DNA of 64,000 bases from a virus: IMG/VR virus record IMGVR_UViG_3300017917_003822, positions 124,001 to 188,000 of that record; one strand, written 5' to 3'. Positions 1 to 9,101 of this stretch are shown here, one piece after another (within the stretch, counting starts at the first letter, position 1; the number at the start of each line of letters is the position of its first letter). The translations under genes and the position numbers were made by a program. A model generated the notes under the pieces. It ran no database searches and was not told the origin of the DNA. It saw nothing but the letters and a program-made list of their open reading frames with translations.

Positions 1-20
1 AAGCCGACTTAGAATAGTAT

Positions 21-2984
21 ATGGCTCAATTTCCAATCAATCCCCGAATAGGGCAAGCTTTTCTAGCAGATTCCAAAATATATGTTTGGAGTGGAACTCA
101 GTGGGTTGCGGCACAGGTTGGAGGGACAGGAGACGGATCATCAGGAACCTCTGGAACTAGTGGAGTTGATGGAAATTTTTATGGATCCTCTGGAACCTCT
201 GGAACCTCCGGGGTTAATGGATCCAGTGGAACAAGTGGTACACCGGGATCTTCTGGAATATCAGGATCTTTCGGAACAAGTGGATCTAGTGGAACATCAG
301 GATCTACCGGAAGTCCAGGATCTTCTGGGTCTAGTGGATCTTCTGGTGCTAATGGTTCGTCTGGAACATCAGGAATTAATGGATCCAGTGGAACAAGTGG
401 CTCGAATGGATCATCAGGAACTTCTGGATCTAGTGGAAGCAGCGGAACTTCAGGCACTAGAGGATCTAGTGGAACTTCGGGTTCTTCGGGAACATCTGGT
501 GCTAATGGTTCTTCAGGAACATCTGGATCTAATGGATCTTCGGGTGTCAGTGGAATTAATGGTATAGATGGAACTTCTGGATCTAGTGGAACTTCAGGTA
601 CTAGAGGATCTAGTGGAACTTCTGGTTCTTCAGGAACATCTGGTGCTAATGGTTCTTCAGGAACCTCTGGTGCTAACGGTTCATCGGGTTCATCGGGAGT
701 TAGTGGAATTAATGGTGTTGATGGAACCTCAGGATCTAGTGGAAGTAGCGGAACTTCAGGTACTGGCGGATCGAGTGGATCTTCGGGTTCTTCCGGAACA
801 TCTGGCTCTAATGGTTCTTCAGGAACATCTGGTGCTAATGGTTCATCGGGATCTTCGGGTGTCAGTGGAATTAATGGTGTTGATGGAACTTCAGGATCTA
901 GCGGTACTTCTGGTGTTAATGGCTCTAGTGGAACATCCGGTTCATCAGGATCGTCAGGAACCAGTGGAATCACCGGATCGTCGGGATCTAGTGGATCTTC
1001 GGGTGTCAGTGGAATTAATGGTGTTGATGGAACTTCAGGATCTAGCGGTACTTCTGGTGTTAATGGATCTAGTGGTACTTCGGGATCTGGTGGATCGAGT
1101 GGAACTTCAGGATCTGGTGGATCTAGTGGAACTTCGGGATCTAGAGGATCTTCAGGAACCAGTGGGACAAGTGGATCCTCAGGGTCTAGTGGAGATTCTG
1201 GCTCTAGTGGAACATCCGGTTCATCAGGATCGTCAGGAACCAGTGGAATCACTGGATCGTCGGGATCTAGTGGATCGTCGGGTGTCAGTGGAGTTAATGG
1301 TGTTGATGGAACCTCAGGATCTAGTGGTACCTCTGGTGTTAATGGATCTAGTGGTACTTCGGGATCTGGTGGATCGAGTGGAACTTCAGGATCTAGAGGA
1401 TCTTCGGGAACCAGTGGAACCAGTGGATCTTCAGGATCTAGTGGAGCTTCTGGATCTAGTGGTACCTCCGGTTCTAGTGGTTTATCAGGATCTAGTGGAA
1501 CTTCGGGATCTAGAGGATCTTCGGGAACCAGTGGAACCAGTGGATCTTCAGGATCTAGTGGATCTTCAGGAGTCAGCGGGGTTAACGGTGTTGATGGTTC
1601 TTCCGGATCCAGTGGAACATCCGGAAGTAACGGAACTCCGGGTTCTTCAGGTTCTTCAGGTTCTTCAGGTTCTTCAGGTTCTTCAGGTTCTTCAGGAACT
1701 TCGGGATCTAGAGGATCCAGTGGAACATCTGGTATAAACGGTTCTTCCGGCTCTTCGGGAACGTCAGGGTCCAGTGGAACATCAGGGACAAGAGGAACTA
1801 GCGGAACATCTGGTATAAGTGGAAACGACGCATCTAATTCAGGGAGATGGGAATATTCAAATTCGATTGCACCGACCAATCCAGGCACCAGCAGATTCTG
1901 TACAAATAGTTCTTCTCTAGGATCTGTTAATGTATTAAGTATTAGTATTTACGACATAAACTCGGTGGATTACACTAAATGGTTTCAAGCATCTGACACA
2001 TTGGAAAACAATGGATATCCGCTTTATTTACAGGTAACCGAGGTTGGATCCAATAGTATTATTGCAATCTTCCAAGTTAAGAAGGTCAATGATAATTCCA
2101 CTTATTTTGATATTGAATTTACTGGAACCCTGGCATTTAACGGAACTCTAAGTGGAGGAAAAATATACACGATTTCGTGGGTCTATAATGGAATAAACGG
2201 ATCTTCGGGAACATCAGGTATTAACGGAACCCCAGGTTCCAGTGGATCATCAGGAACTTCAGGTTCTCGTGGATCCTCGGGAACATCAGGTATTAACGGA
2301 ACCCCAGGTTCTAGTGGATCGTCGGGAACTTCGGGTTCTCGGGGATCTTCAGGAACCAGTGGAATTAGCGGATCCCCGGGATCTAGTGGATCCTCCGGTG
2401 TCAGTGGGGTTAATGGTGTAGACGGATCATCAGGAACCAGTGGAATTAGCGGATCCCCTGGATCTAGTGGATCATCTGGAACTTCTGGAACAAGTGGGGT
2501 TTCTGCAACTATAAATAGTAATGCTGACAACAGGGTAATTACTGGTAGTAACACTGCAGGGCAATTAAATGGTGAATCTGCTTTTACTTTCAATGGAACC
2601 ACCGCATATGTGAATGGAGCTCTTGGTGTAGGTACTGATACACCCACAACGGTTGGTTTAATTAGAGCAACGAACGATGTCGTAGCTTATTATTCCTCCG
2701 ATGAAAGACTGAAGGAAAACAAAGAAATTATCAAGAACCCACTGGATAAGCTAAATGGTCTTTCCGGATATGAGTTTGATTGGATACCTAAAAAGGGAAT
2801 ACATGAAAATGAAGGTAGAGACATCGGTGTAATTGCTCAGGAGGTCGAGAAAGTTTTTCCTCAGTTGGTTCAAACAAGAGATAATGGTTATAAAGCTGTA
2901 AAATACGAAAAGCTAGTGCCCGTTCTGATTGAGGCAATTAAGGAACTTCGAAATGAAATTGAAATTTTGAAGAGAAGAGATTAA
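21..2984 (+). CDS. Collagen-like tail fibre with C-terminal S74 chaperone domain
   Basis: A 987-residue fibre protein. After about 36 N-terminal residues (probably the virion-attachment end) it runs as Gly-Xaa-Yaa triplets, mostly GSS, GTS, GAN and GVN, to about residue 600. A globular insert follows (about 601-723), then a second triplet block (about 724-826), a short tip region, and a C-terminal peptidase S74 / intramolecular chaperone domain from about 890 whose SSDERLKEN motif contains the expected self-cleavage serine. S74 domains trimerise phage fibres and tailspikes and are then cut off. The triplets have almost no proline, so any collagen-like helix would be Ser/Thr/Asn-rich, which also makes it a plausible glycan acceptor for the glycosyltransferases in this window. 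Long antisense frames here are by-products of the repeat. Family confidence is high; the receptor is unknown. Confidence 0.9.
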   Translation: MAQFPINPRIGQAFLADSKIYVWSGTQWVAAQVGGTGDGSSGTSGTSGVDGNFYGSSGTSGTSGVNGSSGTSGTPGSSGISGSFGTSGSSGTSGSTGSPGSSGSSGSSGANGSSGTSGINGSSGTSGSNGSSGTSGSSGSSGTSGTRGSSGTSGSSGTSGANGSSGTSGSNGSSGVSGINGIDGTSGSSGTSGTRGSSGTSGSSGTSGANGSSGTSGANGSSGSSGVSGINGVDGTSGSSGSSGTSGTGGSSGSSGSSGTSGSNGSSGTSGANGSSGSSGVSGINGVDGTSGSSGTSGVNGSSGTSGSSGSSGTSGITGSSGSSGSSGVSGINGVDGTSGSSGTSGVNGSSGTSGSGGSSGTSGSGGSSGTSGSRGSSGTSGTSGSSGSSGDSGSSGTSGSSGSSGTSGITGSSGSSGSSGVSGVNGVDGTSGSSGTSGVNGSSGTSGSGGSSGTSGSRGSSGTSGTSGSSGSSGASGSSGTSGSSGLSGSSGTSGSRGSSGTSGTSGSSGSSGSSGVSGVNGVDGSSGSSGTSGSNGTPGSSGSSGSSGSSGSSGSSGTSGSRGSSGTSGINGSSGSSGTSGSSGTSGTRGTSGTSGISGNDASNSGRWEYSNSIAPTNPGTSRFCTNSSSLGSVNVLSISIYDINSVDYTKWFQASDTLENNGYPLYLQVTEVGSNSIIAIFQVKKVNDNSTYFDIEFTGTLAFNGTLSGGKIYTISWVYNGINGSSGTSGINGTPGSSGSSGTSGSRGSSGTSGINGTPGSSGSSGTSGSRGSSGTSGISGSPGSSGSSGVSGVNGVDGSSGTSGISGSPGSSGSSGTSGTSGVSATINSNADNRVITGSNTAGQLNGESAFTFNGTTAYVNGALGVGTDTPTTVGLIRATNDVVAYYSSDERLKENKEIIKNPLDKLNGLSGYEFDWIPKKGIHENEGRDIGVIAQEVEKVFPQLVQTRDNGYKAVKYEKLVPVLIEAIKELRNEIEILKRRD
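139..1830 (+). repeat. Tandem collagen-like coding repeats, block 1
   Basis: Degenerate 9- and 18-bp units encoding Gly-Ser-Ser / Gly-Thr-Ser triplets. Larger units recur several times, such as a segment ending in V-S-G-I/V-N-G-V/I-D-G, which points to internal duplication of about 100-150 bp modules. Confidence 0.85.
2188..2505 (+). repeat. Tandem collagen-like coding repeats, block 2
   Basis: Second Gly-Xaa-Yaa block between the globular insert and the S74 head. It contains near-identical copies of a roughly 66-bp unit encoding G-I-N-G-T-P-G-S-S-G-S-S-G-T-S-G-S-R-G, and later I-S-G-S-P-G-S-S-G variants. It is distinct from block 1 in having more proline. Confidence 0.8.
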
Positions 2985-3013
2985 TTAAAATGGAAACAAA
3001 ATCCAATAATCTG

Positions 3014-3023
3014 GAATATATAC
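3014..3023 (+). promoter_or_regulatory. Putative late promoter (GAATATATAC)
   Basis: The ATATATA box ends 4 nt before the ATG at 3027, so a transcript started about 6 nt past the box would have almost no leader. Similar boxes lie before many genes here. Confidence 0.45.
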
Positions 3024-3026
3024 ACT

Positions 3027-3440
3027 ATGAAAAATATACTAAGTTTTAAAGATTACGAGCCCTCGGAGGAATATAAGACCGAATCGAGGAGATCACTTAA
3101 TCTGGATAGTGTTAGAAGATCTAAAGAGTATAAGAGAATAATAAAACTTGGATTTGAGGAGGAAACTTCGCATCAACAAGAGATAAACAACACCATGAAG
3201 TTTGTAAGATCCAAACATAAGCAGAAGGAGAAGGGACACGATGATGTCTTTTATACTATACATCCGACTGGAACTGTTAGAAGATATAATCCTATAAAAT
3301 CTGAGGATGTTCCTCAAGGTAACGGTAATGACATCAAAAAATTCATAGAACCTTTTGAAAAGCCTAAAGATTATATAAAGGGATTAAATTATTTATGGCA
3401 GTACCTAAAAAGAAAAGAAGCTAAAAAAGATTTCAGATAA
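3027..3440 (+). CDS. Orphan protein with capsid-targeting-like N-terminus
   Basis: 137 residues, not recognised by family. The N-terminus MKNILSFKDYEPSEEY resembles the short peptide shared by several other proteins in this window (for example at 28717 and 63617), with the pattern Met, basic or acidic residue, I-L-x-F/Y. The rest is basic and Lys/Arg-rich with a C-terminal KRKEAKKDFR tail, which would suit a DNA- or capsid-associated internal protein. It follows the tail fibre and has its own late-type promoter directly upstream. The role as an internal virion protein is inference only. Confidence 0.7.
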   Translation: MKNILSFKDYEPSEEYKTESRRSLNLDSVRRSKEYKRIIKLGFEEETSHQQEINNTMKFVRSKHKQKEKGHDDVFYTIHPTGTVRRYNPIKSEDVPQGNGNDIKKFIEPFEKPKDYIKGLNYLWQYLKRKEAKKDFR

Positions 3441-3451
3441 TACAAGAAACT

Positions 3452-3688
3452 ATGAGTAACGATTGTGGATGCGGAGCAGTAAACATCTCCGATTATATTG
3501 AAAGAAAGCATGACAAGGAAATAAGCCTAATAATAAATAAATGGGTAATAGATAATCTTGGAAGGAAGCTTCTTATACAGGAACCTATCTACGATATATA
3601 TAAAGATATCATAGGATACATAACAAAAAACACTGACGGAAACACGGTCAGGATTTTTTCACATAACATAAAAGAAATACTGGATTAA
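3452..3688 (+). CDS. Small orphan protein
   Basis: 78 residues, function unknown. It begins with a Cys-rich stretch, MSNDCGCGAVNIS, followed by a soluble alpha/beta-looking segment. It starts 11 nt after the previous stop and ends 1 nt before the next start, so it is probably co-transcribed with both neighbours. No transmembrane or catalytic motif is seen; the C-x-C pair is too small for a normal zinc ribbon. Confidence 0.65.
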   Translation: MSNDCGCGAVNISDYIERKHDKEISLIINKWVIDNLGRKLLIQEPIYDIYKDIIGYITKNTDGNTVRIFSHNIKEILD

Positions 3689-3689
3689 T

Positions 3690-4139
3690 ATGTTTTACCC
3701 AAAGCTAGAAAATAGATGCCTAGTCTGCATGAAGGACGAAGAGAATGAAATCGAGGAGGCTCTTTCAAATAAACAACCCTCAGAAATTCTTGATGCACTC
3801 ACCGAATGGTTAAATGAAAAATCATATTGTGTTGAGAAAGTGCAATTGGAAAAATATCTGGCAGACAGAGGAATAGTTATGAAGATCGAGGAAGATGATA
3901 TGGGCGGAGGTTCACCTGGTCCGGCTTTGGCCTCTTTGGGTGATGTTAATGGAATGGGTAATCCAACACCTCCTTCGAACGATGGAACTAATGCTGGTTT
4001 CTATGATGCAACGAAGAGTGGATCTGGGGATAGATTTACGACATTAACTGCTGGTACCCCCGCAGCTAAAAATAAGAAATATAAAAACTATAAATCACTT
4101 CTTTCATATGTAGATTTCATAAAAAAGAGAAAAAAATAA
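3690..4139 (+). CDS. Orphan protein with C-terminal tag-like motif
   Basis: 149 residues, unrecognised. A folded-looking N-terminal half (about 1-75, including C-L-V-C-M) is followed by a Gly/Pro/Ser/Asn-rich linker (about 78-130) and the C-terminal sequence KSLLSYVDFIKKRKK. That end is very like RRVLSYSEFLSSN at the C-terminus of the acidic protein at 28352-28678, and like the N-terminal peptides of several other proteins. A strong terminator lies 20 nt downstream, so this ends the first operon. Function as a virion component is inferred. Confidence 0.7.
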   Translation: MFYPKLENRCLVCMKDEENEIEEALSNKQPSEILDALTEWLNEKSYCVEKVQLEKYLADRGIVMKIEEDDMGGGSPGPALASLGDVNGMGNPTPPSNDGTNAGFYDATKSGSGDRFTTLTAGTPAAKNKKYKNYKSLLSYVDFIKKRKK

Positions 4140-4159
4140 TTTTTTTTAGTATAAAAAAA

Positions 4160-4182
4160 GCCTACCTAGAGTAGGCTTTTTT
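4160..4182 (+). terminator. Intrinsic terminator
   Basis: Hairpin GCCTAC-CTAGA-GTAGGC followed by six T, preceded by an A-run. It ends the operon that finishes at 4139. Confidence 0.85.
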
Positions 4183-4284
4183 GTTGACTTTTTGTCGGGT
4201 TGAATATCACCAATTATGACAATTTGTCCTAGTCTATTGTTTGGAATTGAATTTGATATATTTGAATTAAAAAAAATAAAATAT

Positions 4285-4659
4285 ATGAATTCGAAAAATT
4301 TTTACCAAACGGCTATAAGCTCACTGTTCGAAGGGAAATGCCCCGGAGATAACTTATTTAATAAATTCTTAGAATCAATTGATGATTCATGCAGAATCGA
4401 AAAAAAAGAATCCGGATGGGAATTAAGACTGGCACTCCCTGGGGTTACAAAAAATGAAACCGAAATTAAGGTGGATGGAAATAATCTTATTGTTAACATC
4501 GATTCTAAAAATGGGTGGGTTAAAAAATCTCAAAAGGCTTTTATTCTACCAAGATCAGCTAATCATGAATCTATATTTGCTGAGATGAAGGATGGAATAT
4601 TATCAATATCCATATCTACAAAGAATGATCAGAAATCTAAAAATATTAAAATAAATTAA
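4285..4659 (+). CDS. Small heat-shock protein (Hsp20 / alpha-crystallin family)
   Basis: About 124 residues from the ATG at 4285. The open frame extends upstream to 4216, but that stretch covers a possible TTG / ACAATTTG promoter and gives no family-like sequence, so the internal ATG is preferred. The alpha-crystallin domain is visible: [17 protein letters not shown], the beta-strands [13 protein letters not shown], and the closing motif [10 protein letters not shown] that matches the conserved GxLxI region. Hsp20 proteins hold unfolded clients for DnaK, and this gene sits 4 nt before dnaK, forming a chaperone operon. Family sHsps are usually 140-160 residues, so the N-terminal arm is short. 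Confidence 0.75.
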   Translation: MNSKNFYQTAISSLFEGKCPGDNLFNKFLESIDDSCRIEKKESGWELRLALPGVTKNETEIKVDGNNLIVNIDSKNGWVKKSQKAFILPRSANHESIFAEMKDGILSISISTKNDQKSKNIKIN

Positions 4660-4663
4660 GAAA

Positions 4664-6553
4664 ATGGCAAAAGTAATTGGAATCGATTTAGGTACTACAA
4701 ACTCATGCGTCTCCGTAATAGAGGGGAATTCTCCGGTTGTTATCGTTAACCAGGAGGGAAAAAGAACAACGCCTAGTGTTGTTTCGTTTAGAGAAGGTGA
4801 AATTAAAATAGGTGATCCTGCAAAAAGACAGGCAGTGACAAATCCCAAAAACACTGTTTATTCTGTTAAGAGGTTCATCGGATCTAATTTCGATGAGATT
4901 AAAAAAGAAGCCAAGAAGATGGCTTATACTGTAAAAGCAGGAAGTGATAAAAAGAAGGTGGTTGTTGAGACCACTGAGAAGGAATATGTTCCTCAAGAGA
5001 TATCAGCTATGGTACTTCAGAATTTAAGAAAGACCGCCGAGGATTATTTGGGTGAGGATGTTAGACAAGCTGTTATTACTGTACCTGCATATTTCAATGA
5101 CAGTCAGAGACAGGCAACCAAGGAGGCTGGAGAAATTGCTGGATTAGAGGTTTTGAGAATTATCAATGAACCCACAGCTGCTGCTTTAGCATACGGTCTA
5201 GATAAGGCAGATAGGGACATGAAGGTTATAGTTTATGATTTGGGCGGTGGTACCTTTGACGTTTCTGTTTTGGAAATTGGATCTGGTGTTTTTGAGGTTC
5301 TGTCAACAAATGGAGATACACATCTGGGTGGGGATAATTTTGATGAGAAAATTATCGATTGGATAGTTCAGGAATTTAAAACCGAATCTGGAGTTGATGC
5401 TTCACAAGATCCGATGGCATATCAAAGAATCAGAGAAGCGGCAGAGAAAGTTAAGGTTGAATTATCGTCCTCTATGGAGTCTGAGATCAATTTACCATAT
5501 TTAAGTGCAGATTCCACTGGACCTAAGCACTTTGTCAAGAAACTTTCCAGAGCACAATTTGAGTCTATGACATCTGATCTGGTTCAAAGAACATTAGAAC
5601 CTTGCAAAAAAGCACTATCTGATGCCGGATTAAAAGCGTCCGATATTGACGAGGTTATTTTAGTTGGTGGATCAACAAGAATACCTAAAGTTCAGGAGGA
5701 AGTTGAAAGATTGTTTGGAAAAAAACCTTCCAAGAATGTTAATCCCGATGAAGTAGTTGCTATTGGTGCTGCTATTCAGGGAGGAGTTTTAACTGGTGAG
5801 GTTAAGGATGTTCTTTTACTTGATGTTACTCCTCTTTCTCTCGGTATAGAAACTATGGGTGGTGTATTTACAAAACTGATCGAATCTAATTCGACCATAC
5901 CAATTAGAAAGAGCCAGGTTTTCTCTACTGCGGTTGATAATCAGCCATCGGTGGAAATCCATGTTCTGCAGGGGGAAAGAGCGATGGCATCTGATAATAG
6001 ATCACTAGGAAGATTTCAGTTAACTGACATTCCGCCAGCTCAAAGAGGAGTTCCGCAAATTGAGGTGACTTTTGATATTGATGCAAATGGAATTATTAGC
6101 GTTTCTGCTACGGATAAGGGAACAGGTAAACAACAGAACATTAAGATAGAATCTGGATCTAAGTTATCTGAGGAAGAAATTGAAAAAATGAAATCAGAAG
6201 CACAAGCTAACGAAGCTTCTGACAGAGAAAGATTAAAGAAAATCCAGATTTTAAACGACTCTGATTCTTTAATTTTTCAAATAGAAAGATCACTAAATGA
6301 TTTTGGTGATAAAGTTACTGAGAGCGATAAGGAGTCCGTTAACAAGATCATCTCTGAATTAAAGAATGCCAGAGAGAGTGAGGACGTTGATCTTATCGAA
6401 TCTAAAATGAAGGAATTGTCGGAGGAGATGTCTAAGGTCTCGGCTTCCGTTTATGCCTCACAAGAACAAAGTAACGAAACACAAGAAAATGAACATGCTC
6501 CGGAACCAGAGGATCACGAGGATATTGAGTTTGAGGAGGTTGAAGAAAAATAA
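4664..6553 (+). CDS. dnaK: Chaperone DnaK (Hsp70), full length
   Basis: 629 residues, close to the bacterial length. The nucleotide-binding domain (about 1-380) has the phosphate-1 loop [13 protein letters not shown] near residue 5, phosphate-2 [16 protein letters not shown] near 190, and the adenosine motif [13 protein letters not shown] near 335. The linker [13 protein letters not shown] leads into the substrate-binding domain and helical lid, and the acidic tail ends in EEVEEK. It folds or refolds clients in the cytoplasm with DnaJ (encoded at 21336) and probably Hsp20 (just upstream). A complete dnaK is rare in phages. Codon use matches neighbouring phage genes, so any acquisition from a host is not recent. 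A terminator follows at 6578. No grpE is seen in this window. Confidence 0.97.
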   Translation: MAKVIGIDLGTTNSCVSVIEGNSPVVIVNQEGKRTTPSVVSFREGEIKIGDPAKRQAVTNPKNTVYSVKRFIGSNFDEIKKEAKKMAYTVKAGSDKKKVVVETTEKEYVPQEISAMVLQNLRKTAEDYLGEDVRQAVITVPAYFNDSQRQATKEAGEIAGLEVLRIINEPTAAALAYGLDKADRDMKVIVYDLGGGTFDVSVLEIGSGVFEVLSTNGDTHLGGDNFDEKIIDWIVQEFKTESGVDASQDPMAYQRIREAAEKVKVELSSSMESEINLPYLSADSTGPKHFVKKLSRAQFESMTSDLVQRTLEPCKKALSDAGLKASDIDEVILVGGSTRIPKVQEEVERLFGKKPSKNVNPDEVVAIGAAIQGGVLTGEVKDVLLLDVTPLSLGIETMGGVFTKLIESNSTIPIRKSQVFSTAVDNQPSVEIHVLQGERAMASDNRSLGRFQLTDIPPAQRGVPQIEVTFDIDANGIISVSATDKGTGKQQNIKIESGSKLSEEEIEKMKSEAQANEASDRERLKKIQILNDSDSLIFQIERSLNDFGDKVTESDKESVNKIISELKNARESEDVDLIESKMKELSEEMSKVSASVYASQEQSNETQENEHAPEPEDHEDIEFEEVEEK

Positions 6554-6577
6554 GATTTTATAATTCTTTCTATGAAT

Positions 6578-6607
6578 AAAGCCAGGATATCCTGGCTTTA
6601 TTTTTTT
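6578..6607 (+). terminator. Intrinsic terminator after dnaK
   Basis: Perfect palindrome AAAGCCAGGATATCCTGGCTTT followed by A and a run of T that also forms the poly-T of the next promoter. Confidence 0.85.
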
Positions 6608-6632
6608 GTTCCGAGTTTTTATTTTATATTTG
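6601..6632 (+). promoter_or_regulatory. Host-like promoter (poly-T, TTCC, 12 bp, TATATTTG)
   Basis: Poly-T plus TTCC, then exactly 12 bp, then TATATTTG, which fits the Bacteroidota -7 consensus TAnnTTTG. The same layout occurs at 19783, 30993, 34082 and 57650. It drives the glycosylase genes. Confidence 0.7.
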
Positions 6633-6647
6633 TAAAAAAATATAAAA

Positions 6648-7460
6648 ATGCCAGAAGGACCAGAAGTAAGAAGAATGGCCGAAGGATTGGCCAGAAGAAT
6701 AGAAGGTAGAGATTTAGTCTGTGCTGAAGTTCTCGGAGGTAAGTGGTTAAAAAAAGAACCAACCGGAATTAGCGTAATTACGGAAGCTTTAAAATCAGGA
6801 CCAATTAGGGTCGATTCAGTAAACGTCAAGGGTAAAGCTATTTATGTGAAGATTGGTGATATCTTTATGTGGAATACTTTAGGAATGGGTGGAGGCTGGC
6901 GGGATGCCAGAGGAAAACATTCTCATTTTTCTTTATCATTTTCCGATGGTCGTGAAGTTTTCTTCGAGGATATTAGAAGATTTGGTAACATCTCTTTCTA
7001 TATGGGTAGAAATGAAATTGATCATAAATTAAATCAAATCGGACCGGATATGTTAAATGAACATGTTACGTTCGAAGCATTTAATGAGAGGATGCTCAAG
7101 AGACCTAATAAAAATATATGTCAACTCCTGATGGATCAAAGAGTCATATCCGGAGTTGGTAATTATATAAAATCAGAAGCATTATATAGAGCTGGAATAA
7201 ACCCACATTCCACTCCTTCCGAACTAAGTGGAGATCAGATGAAGTCCCTCTATGTTTGGATAAGAACAATTATAAGAACTTCTTATGATCAGGGTGGTGC
7301 CACAATAGCAACCTACACTGATATGGATAATAATAGGGGAAATTTTGTTTTTTCGTTCCATGTCTATAGAAAAGATTTCGATCCTGTTGGAAATCGAGTA
7401 GTTCATGAGATTACCCCTGACGGGAGAATGACTCACTGGGTTCCGTCATTACAAAAATAG
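6648..7460 (+). CDS. Fpg/Nei-family DNA glycosylase, zincless finger
   Basis: 270 residues. The mature N-terminus PEGPEVRRMAEG gives the catalytic Pro2 and Glu3 of formamidopyrimidine-DNA glycosylase/endonuclease VIII enzymes, which remove oxidised bases by beta,delta-elimination. The helix-two-turn-helix lies around 157-185 (MDQRVISGVGNYIKSEALYRAGI). The C-terminal region still ends in a finger-like VYRKDFDP...HWVPSLQK, but none of the four zinc cysteines of bacterial Fpg is present, so it is a zincless finger as described for NEIL1 and mimivirus enzymes. It abuts a second glycosylase gene with no gap, suggesting a two-enzyme repair operon. Confidence 0.88.
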   Translation: MPEGPEVRRMAEGLARRIEGRDLVCAEVLGGKWLKKEPTGISVITEALKSGPIRVDSVNVKGKAIYVKIGDIFMWNTLGMGGGWRDARGKHSHFSLSFSDGREVFFEDIRRFGNISFYMGRNEIDHKLNQIGPDMLNEHVTFEAFNERMLKRPNKNICQLLMDQRVISGVGNYIKSEALYRAGINPHSTPSELSGDQMKSLYVWIRTIIRTSYDQGGATIATYTDMDNNRGNFVFSFHVYRKDFDPVGNRVVHEITPDGRMTHWVPSLQK

Positions 7461-7847
7461 ATGGAAAGAGAAAGATTAATACAGGAGGAATATCTGGACG
7501 ATCCTTGGAAAATGATGGTCTGCTGCATATTATTAAACCAAACAAACAACAAGCAGGTAAGACCCATTTTAAGCTCCGTATTCGAGCTTATACCAAATCC
7601 AATATCTGCTATTAGGTGTGATGTAGAAGTGCTGGCAGCTGTCATAAAAACAACCGGATTTCAGAACTTAAAGGCTTCTCGAATACGGAGGATGAGTCAA
7701 AAATGGCAAGATGGATTTTCCGATGTTATGGATCTTCCGGGGATTGGAAAATACGGCAGAGACTCATGGGAAATATTCATAAACAAAAATCTAGAGACCA
7801 GCCCAACGGACAAGAAACTCATGCTATATTTGGATTTTGTAAGATAA
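7461..7847 (+). CDS. MBD4-like HhH-GPD DNA glycosylase
   Basis: 128 residues, essentially only the catalytic core. It matches the glycosylase domain of MBD4: DPWKMMVCCILLNQTNNKQ near residue 14, the helix-hairpin-helix DLPGIGKYGRDSW at 91-103, and the catalytic Asp at about 117 in SPTDKKL. MBD4 and its relatives remove thymine or uracil from T:G and U:G mismatches, so the likely role is repair of deaminated cytosine or methylcytosine. There is no iron-sulphur cluster motif. The start codon directly follows the stop of the Fpg-like gene, and the two probably form one transcript. Confidence 0.8.
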   Translation: MERERLIQEEYLDDPWKMMVCCILLNQTNNKQVRPILSSVFELIPNPISAIRCDVEVLAAVIKTTGFQNLKASRIRRMSQKWQDGFSDVMDLPGIGKYGRDSWEIFINKNLETSPTDKKLMLYLDFVR

Positions 7848-7875
7848 ATTCCCCGATGGATTTATTTTTTATATT

Positions 7876-7884
7876 GATATATAC
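7876..7884 (+). promoter_or_regulatory. Putative late promoter (GATATATAC)
   Basis: Late-type box just before the GTG at 7889 that is chosen as the endolysin start. Confidence 0.4.
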
Positions 7885-7888
7885 GTAT

Positions 7889-8719
7889 GTGGAATTCAAT
7901 ATTAAACATCTAGATAATAATGAGTATTTTCCAAGCAGAACAACGAAGGACACAATCTACCTGCATCACACTGCAGGATCTCATAGACCAGACTGGACGA
8001 TTGATGCTTGGAACAGAGACAGGTCTGCCACAGGTAACAAAGTAAAAATCGCAACATCTTACGTCATTGGTGGAATTAGCACAAGAACTGATAACAAGGA
8101 ATTTGACGGTAAAATATATGAGGCCTTCGACCCAGTTTACTGGGCACACCATCTGGGGGTAAAATCCAAGAACAACACATTCCTGAATCAGAAAAGCATA
8201 GGTATAGAACTATGTAATTATGGTCCTCTGACAAAAACTTCAGATGGGAGGTTTTTTACTTACGTTAAAACGGAAATCCCAAAAAAATATGTAACTAAAT
8301 TGGATGAGCCTTTCAGAGGTCATCTTTACTATCACTCCTACACAAAGGAACAACTAAAATCACTGGAATTTCTATTGATTGACTTATCTGATAGATTTGA
8401 GATAGATGTTACTAAGGGTCTCAAGAGGGAAATAGAAAGATCAGAATTGGTTATGCCATCAGGTCTCACAGTTAGAGAAAAACAGGTTTGGTTAAATAAG
8501 AACGGGTTTACTGACAGAAGAGGTAAGAAATTATCGGAGGATAATGTCTACGGTCCAAAAACGATTGAGGCCGAAAGTAAAATAGGATTTAATCCACTTG
8601 AATTCAACCAGAATGCTGTTGACGGGTATCCGGGGATATGGTCACATACAAATGTAAGAATAGATAAGAGTGACATATTTCCACAACCTGAGTTACTAGA
8701 TCTGCTTAAAAATATTTAA
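7889..8719 (+). CDS. Endolysin: N-acetylmuramoyl-L-alanine amidase
   Basis: 276 residues from a GTG start at 7889. An ATG at 7856 in the same frame is the alternative, but it lies upstream of the GATATATAC box and adds an unlikely hydrophobic leader. The Amidase_2 domain (about 10-165) has TIYLHHTAGSH with the first zinc histidine, YWAHHLGVKS, and SIGIELCNYG, the usual active-site landmarks. A C-terminal part (about 185-245) with LTVREKQVWLNKNGF and YGPKTIEAESKIGF resembles a peptidoglycan-binding repeat. It cuts the amide bond between MurNAc and the stem peptide at lysis. No signal peptide is seen, so a holin would be needed. Confidence 0.85.
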   Translation: MEFNIKHLDNNEYFPSRTTKDTIYLHHTAGSHRPDWTIDAWNRDRSATGNKVKIATSYVIGGISTRTDNKEFDGKIYEAFDPVYWAHHLGVKSKNNTFLNQKSIGIELCNYGPLTKTSDGRFFTYVKTEIPKKYVTKLDEPFRGHLYYHSYTKEQLKSLEFLLIDLSDRFEIDVTKGLKREIERSELVMPSGLTVREKQVWLNKNGFTDRRGKKLSEDNVYGPKTIEAESKIGFNPLEFNQNAVDGYPGIWSHTNVRIDKSDIFPQPELLDLLKNI

Positions 8720-9021
8720 TCTTTCTTTTTGATTGACTTTTCTTTGAAGGATTCCTTAATGTAGTTTGTTATATCAGATCCTGATTTTTTACCCTCACTT
8801 AGAAATTTATTAAAATTCTCGGACTTCCCCTCCTGATCTAAAAAATCGTGGAAATAAGAAGCTTCGAACATTGCATCGTATACTTGTGGCATCGTCGGAT
8901 CGGTTGAGTGATAATTTCTTGATCTGACTCTATTTTCGTACGAATCCCCAGGAACGTCTATGCTTCCGGGTGAATCGATCCATTCATTTACGAAATTGTG
9001 AAATTTTTTTAGATTTTTCAT
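8716..9021 (-). CDS. Orphan protein with capsid-targeting-like N-terminus
   Basis: 101 residues from the ATG at 9021. The frame stays open to 9099, but the extension crosses a late-type promoter box, so the inner start is used. The N-terminus MKNLKKFHNFVNE ends in V-N-E, matching the [LIV]-N-E pattern of the tag shared with the adenylate kinase and the ATP-grasp protein. The rest is hydrophilic with a Lys-rich end (KEKSIKKKD). It is one of only three minus-strand genes and its stop overlaps that of the endolysin by 4 nt. Function unknown; an internal virion protein is a reasonable guess. Confidence 0.65.
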   Translation of the reverse strand: MKNLKKFHNFVNEWIDSPGSIDVPGDSYENRVRSRNYHSTDPTMPQVYDAMFEASYFHDFLDQEGKSENFNKFLSEGKKSGSDITNYIKESFKEKSIKKKD

Positions 9022-9026
9022 ATAAA

Positions 9027-9036
9027 GTATATATTC
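9027..9036 (-). promoter_or_regulatory. Putative late promoter (GAATATATAC, minus strand)
   Basis: Same box as at 3014 but on the minus strand; it ends 5 nt before the ATG at 9021. Confidence 0.45.
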
Positions 9037-9101
9037 ACCCGGAACATAATTTCGAATCGGGGGTAAAACATCTACATTAATAAAGAACCAAAAGATCATA
9101 A

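Noticed and set aside
179-2647. Long antisense open frames and a second plus-frame of 161-569 codons in the fibre gene
   Set aside because: They arise because the repeat has few stop codons in other frames. They consist of Pro/Asp/Glu or Leu/Val/Asp repeats that mirror the Gly/Ser/Thr triplets, with no independent start context.
7703-7888. In-frame extension of the endolysin upstream into the MBD4-like glycosylase
   Set aside because: It reads another frame of the glycosylase gene and passes a promoter box; the amidase domain needs none of it. The GTG at 7889 is used instead.
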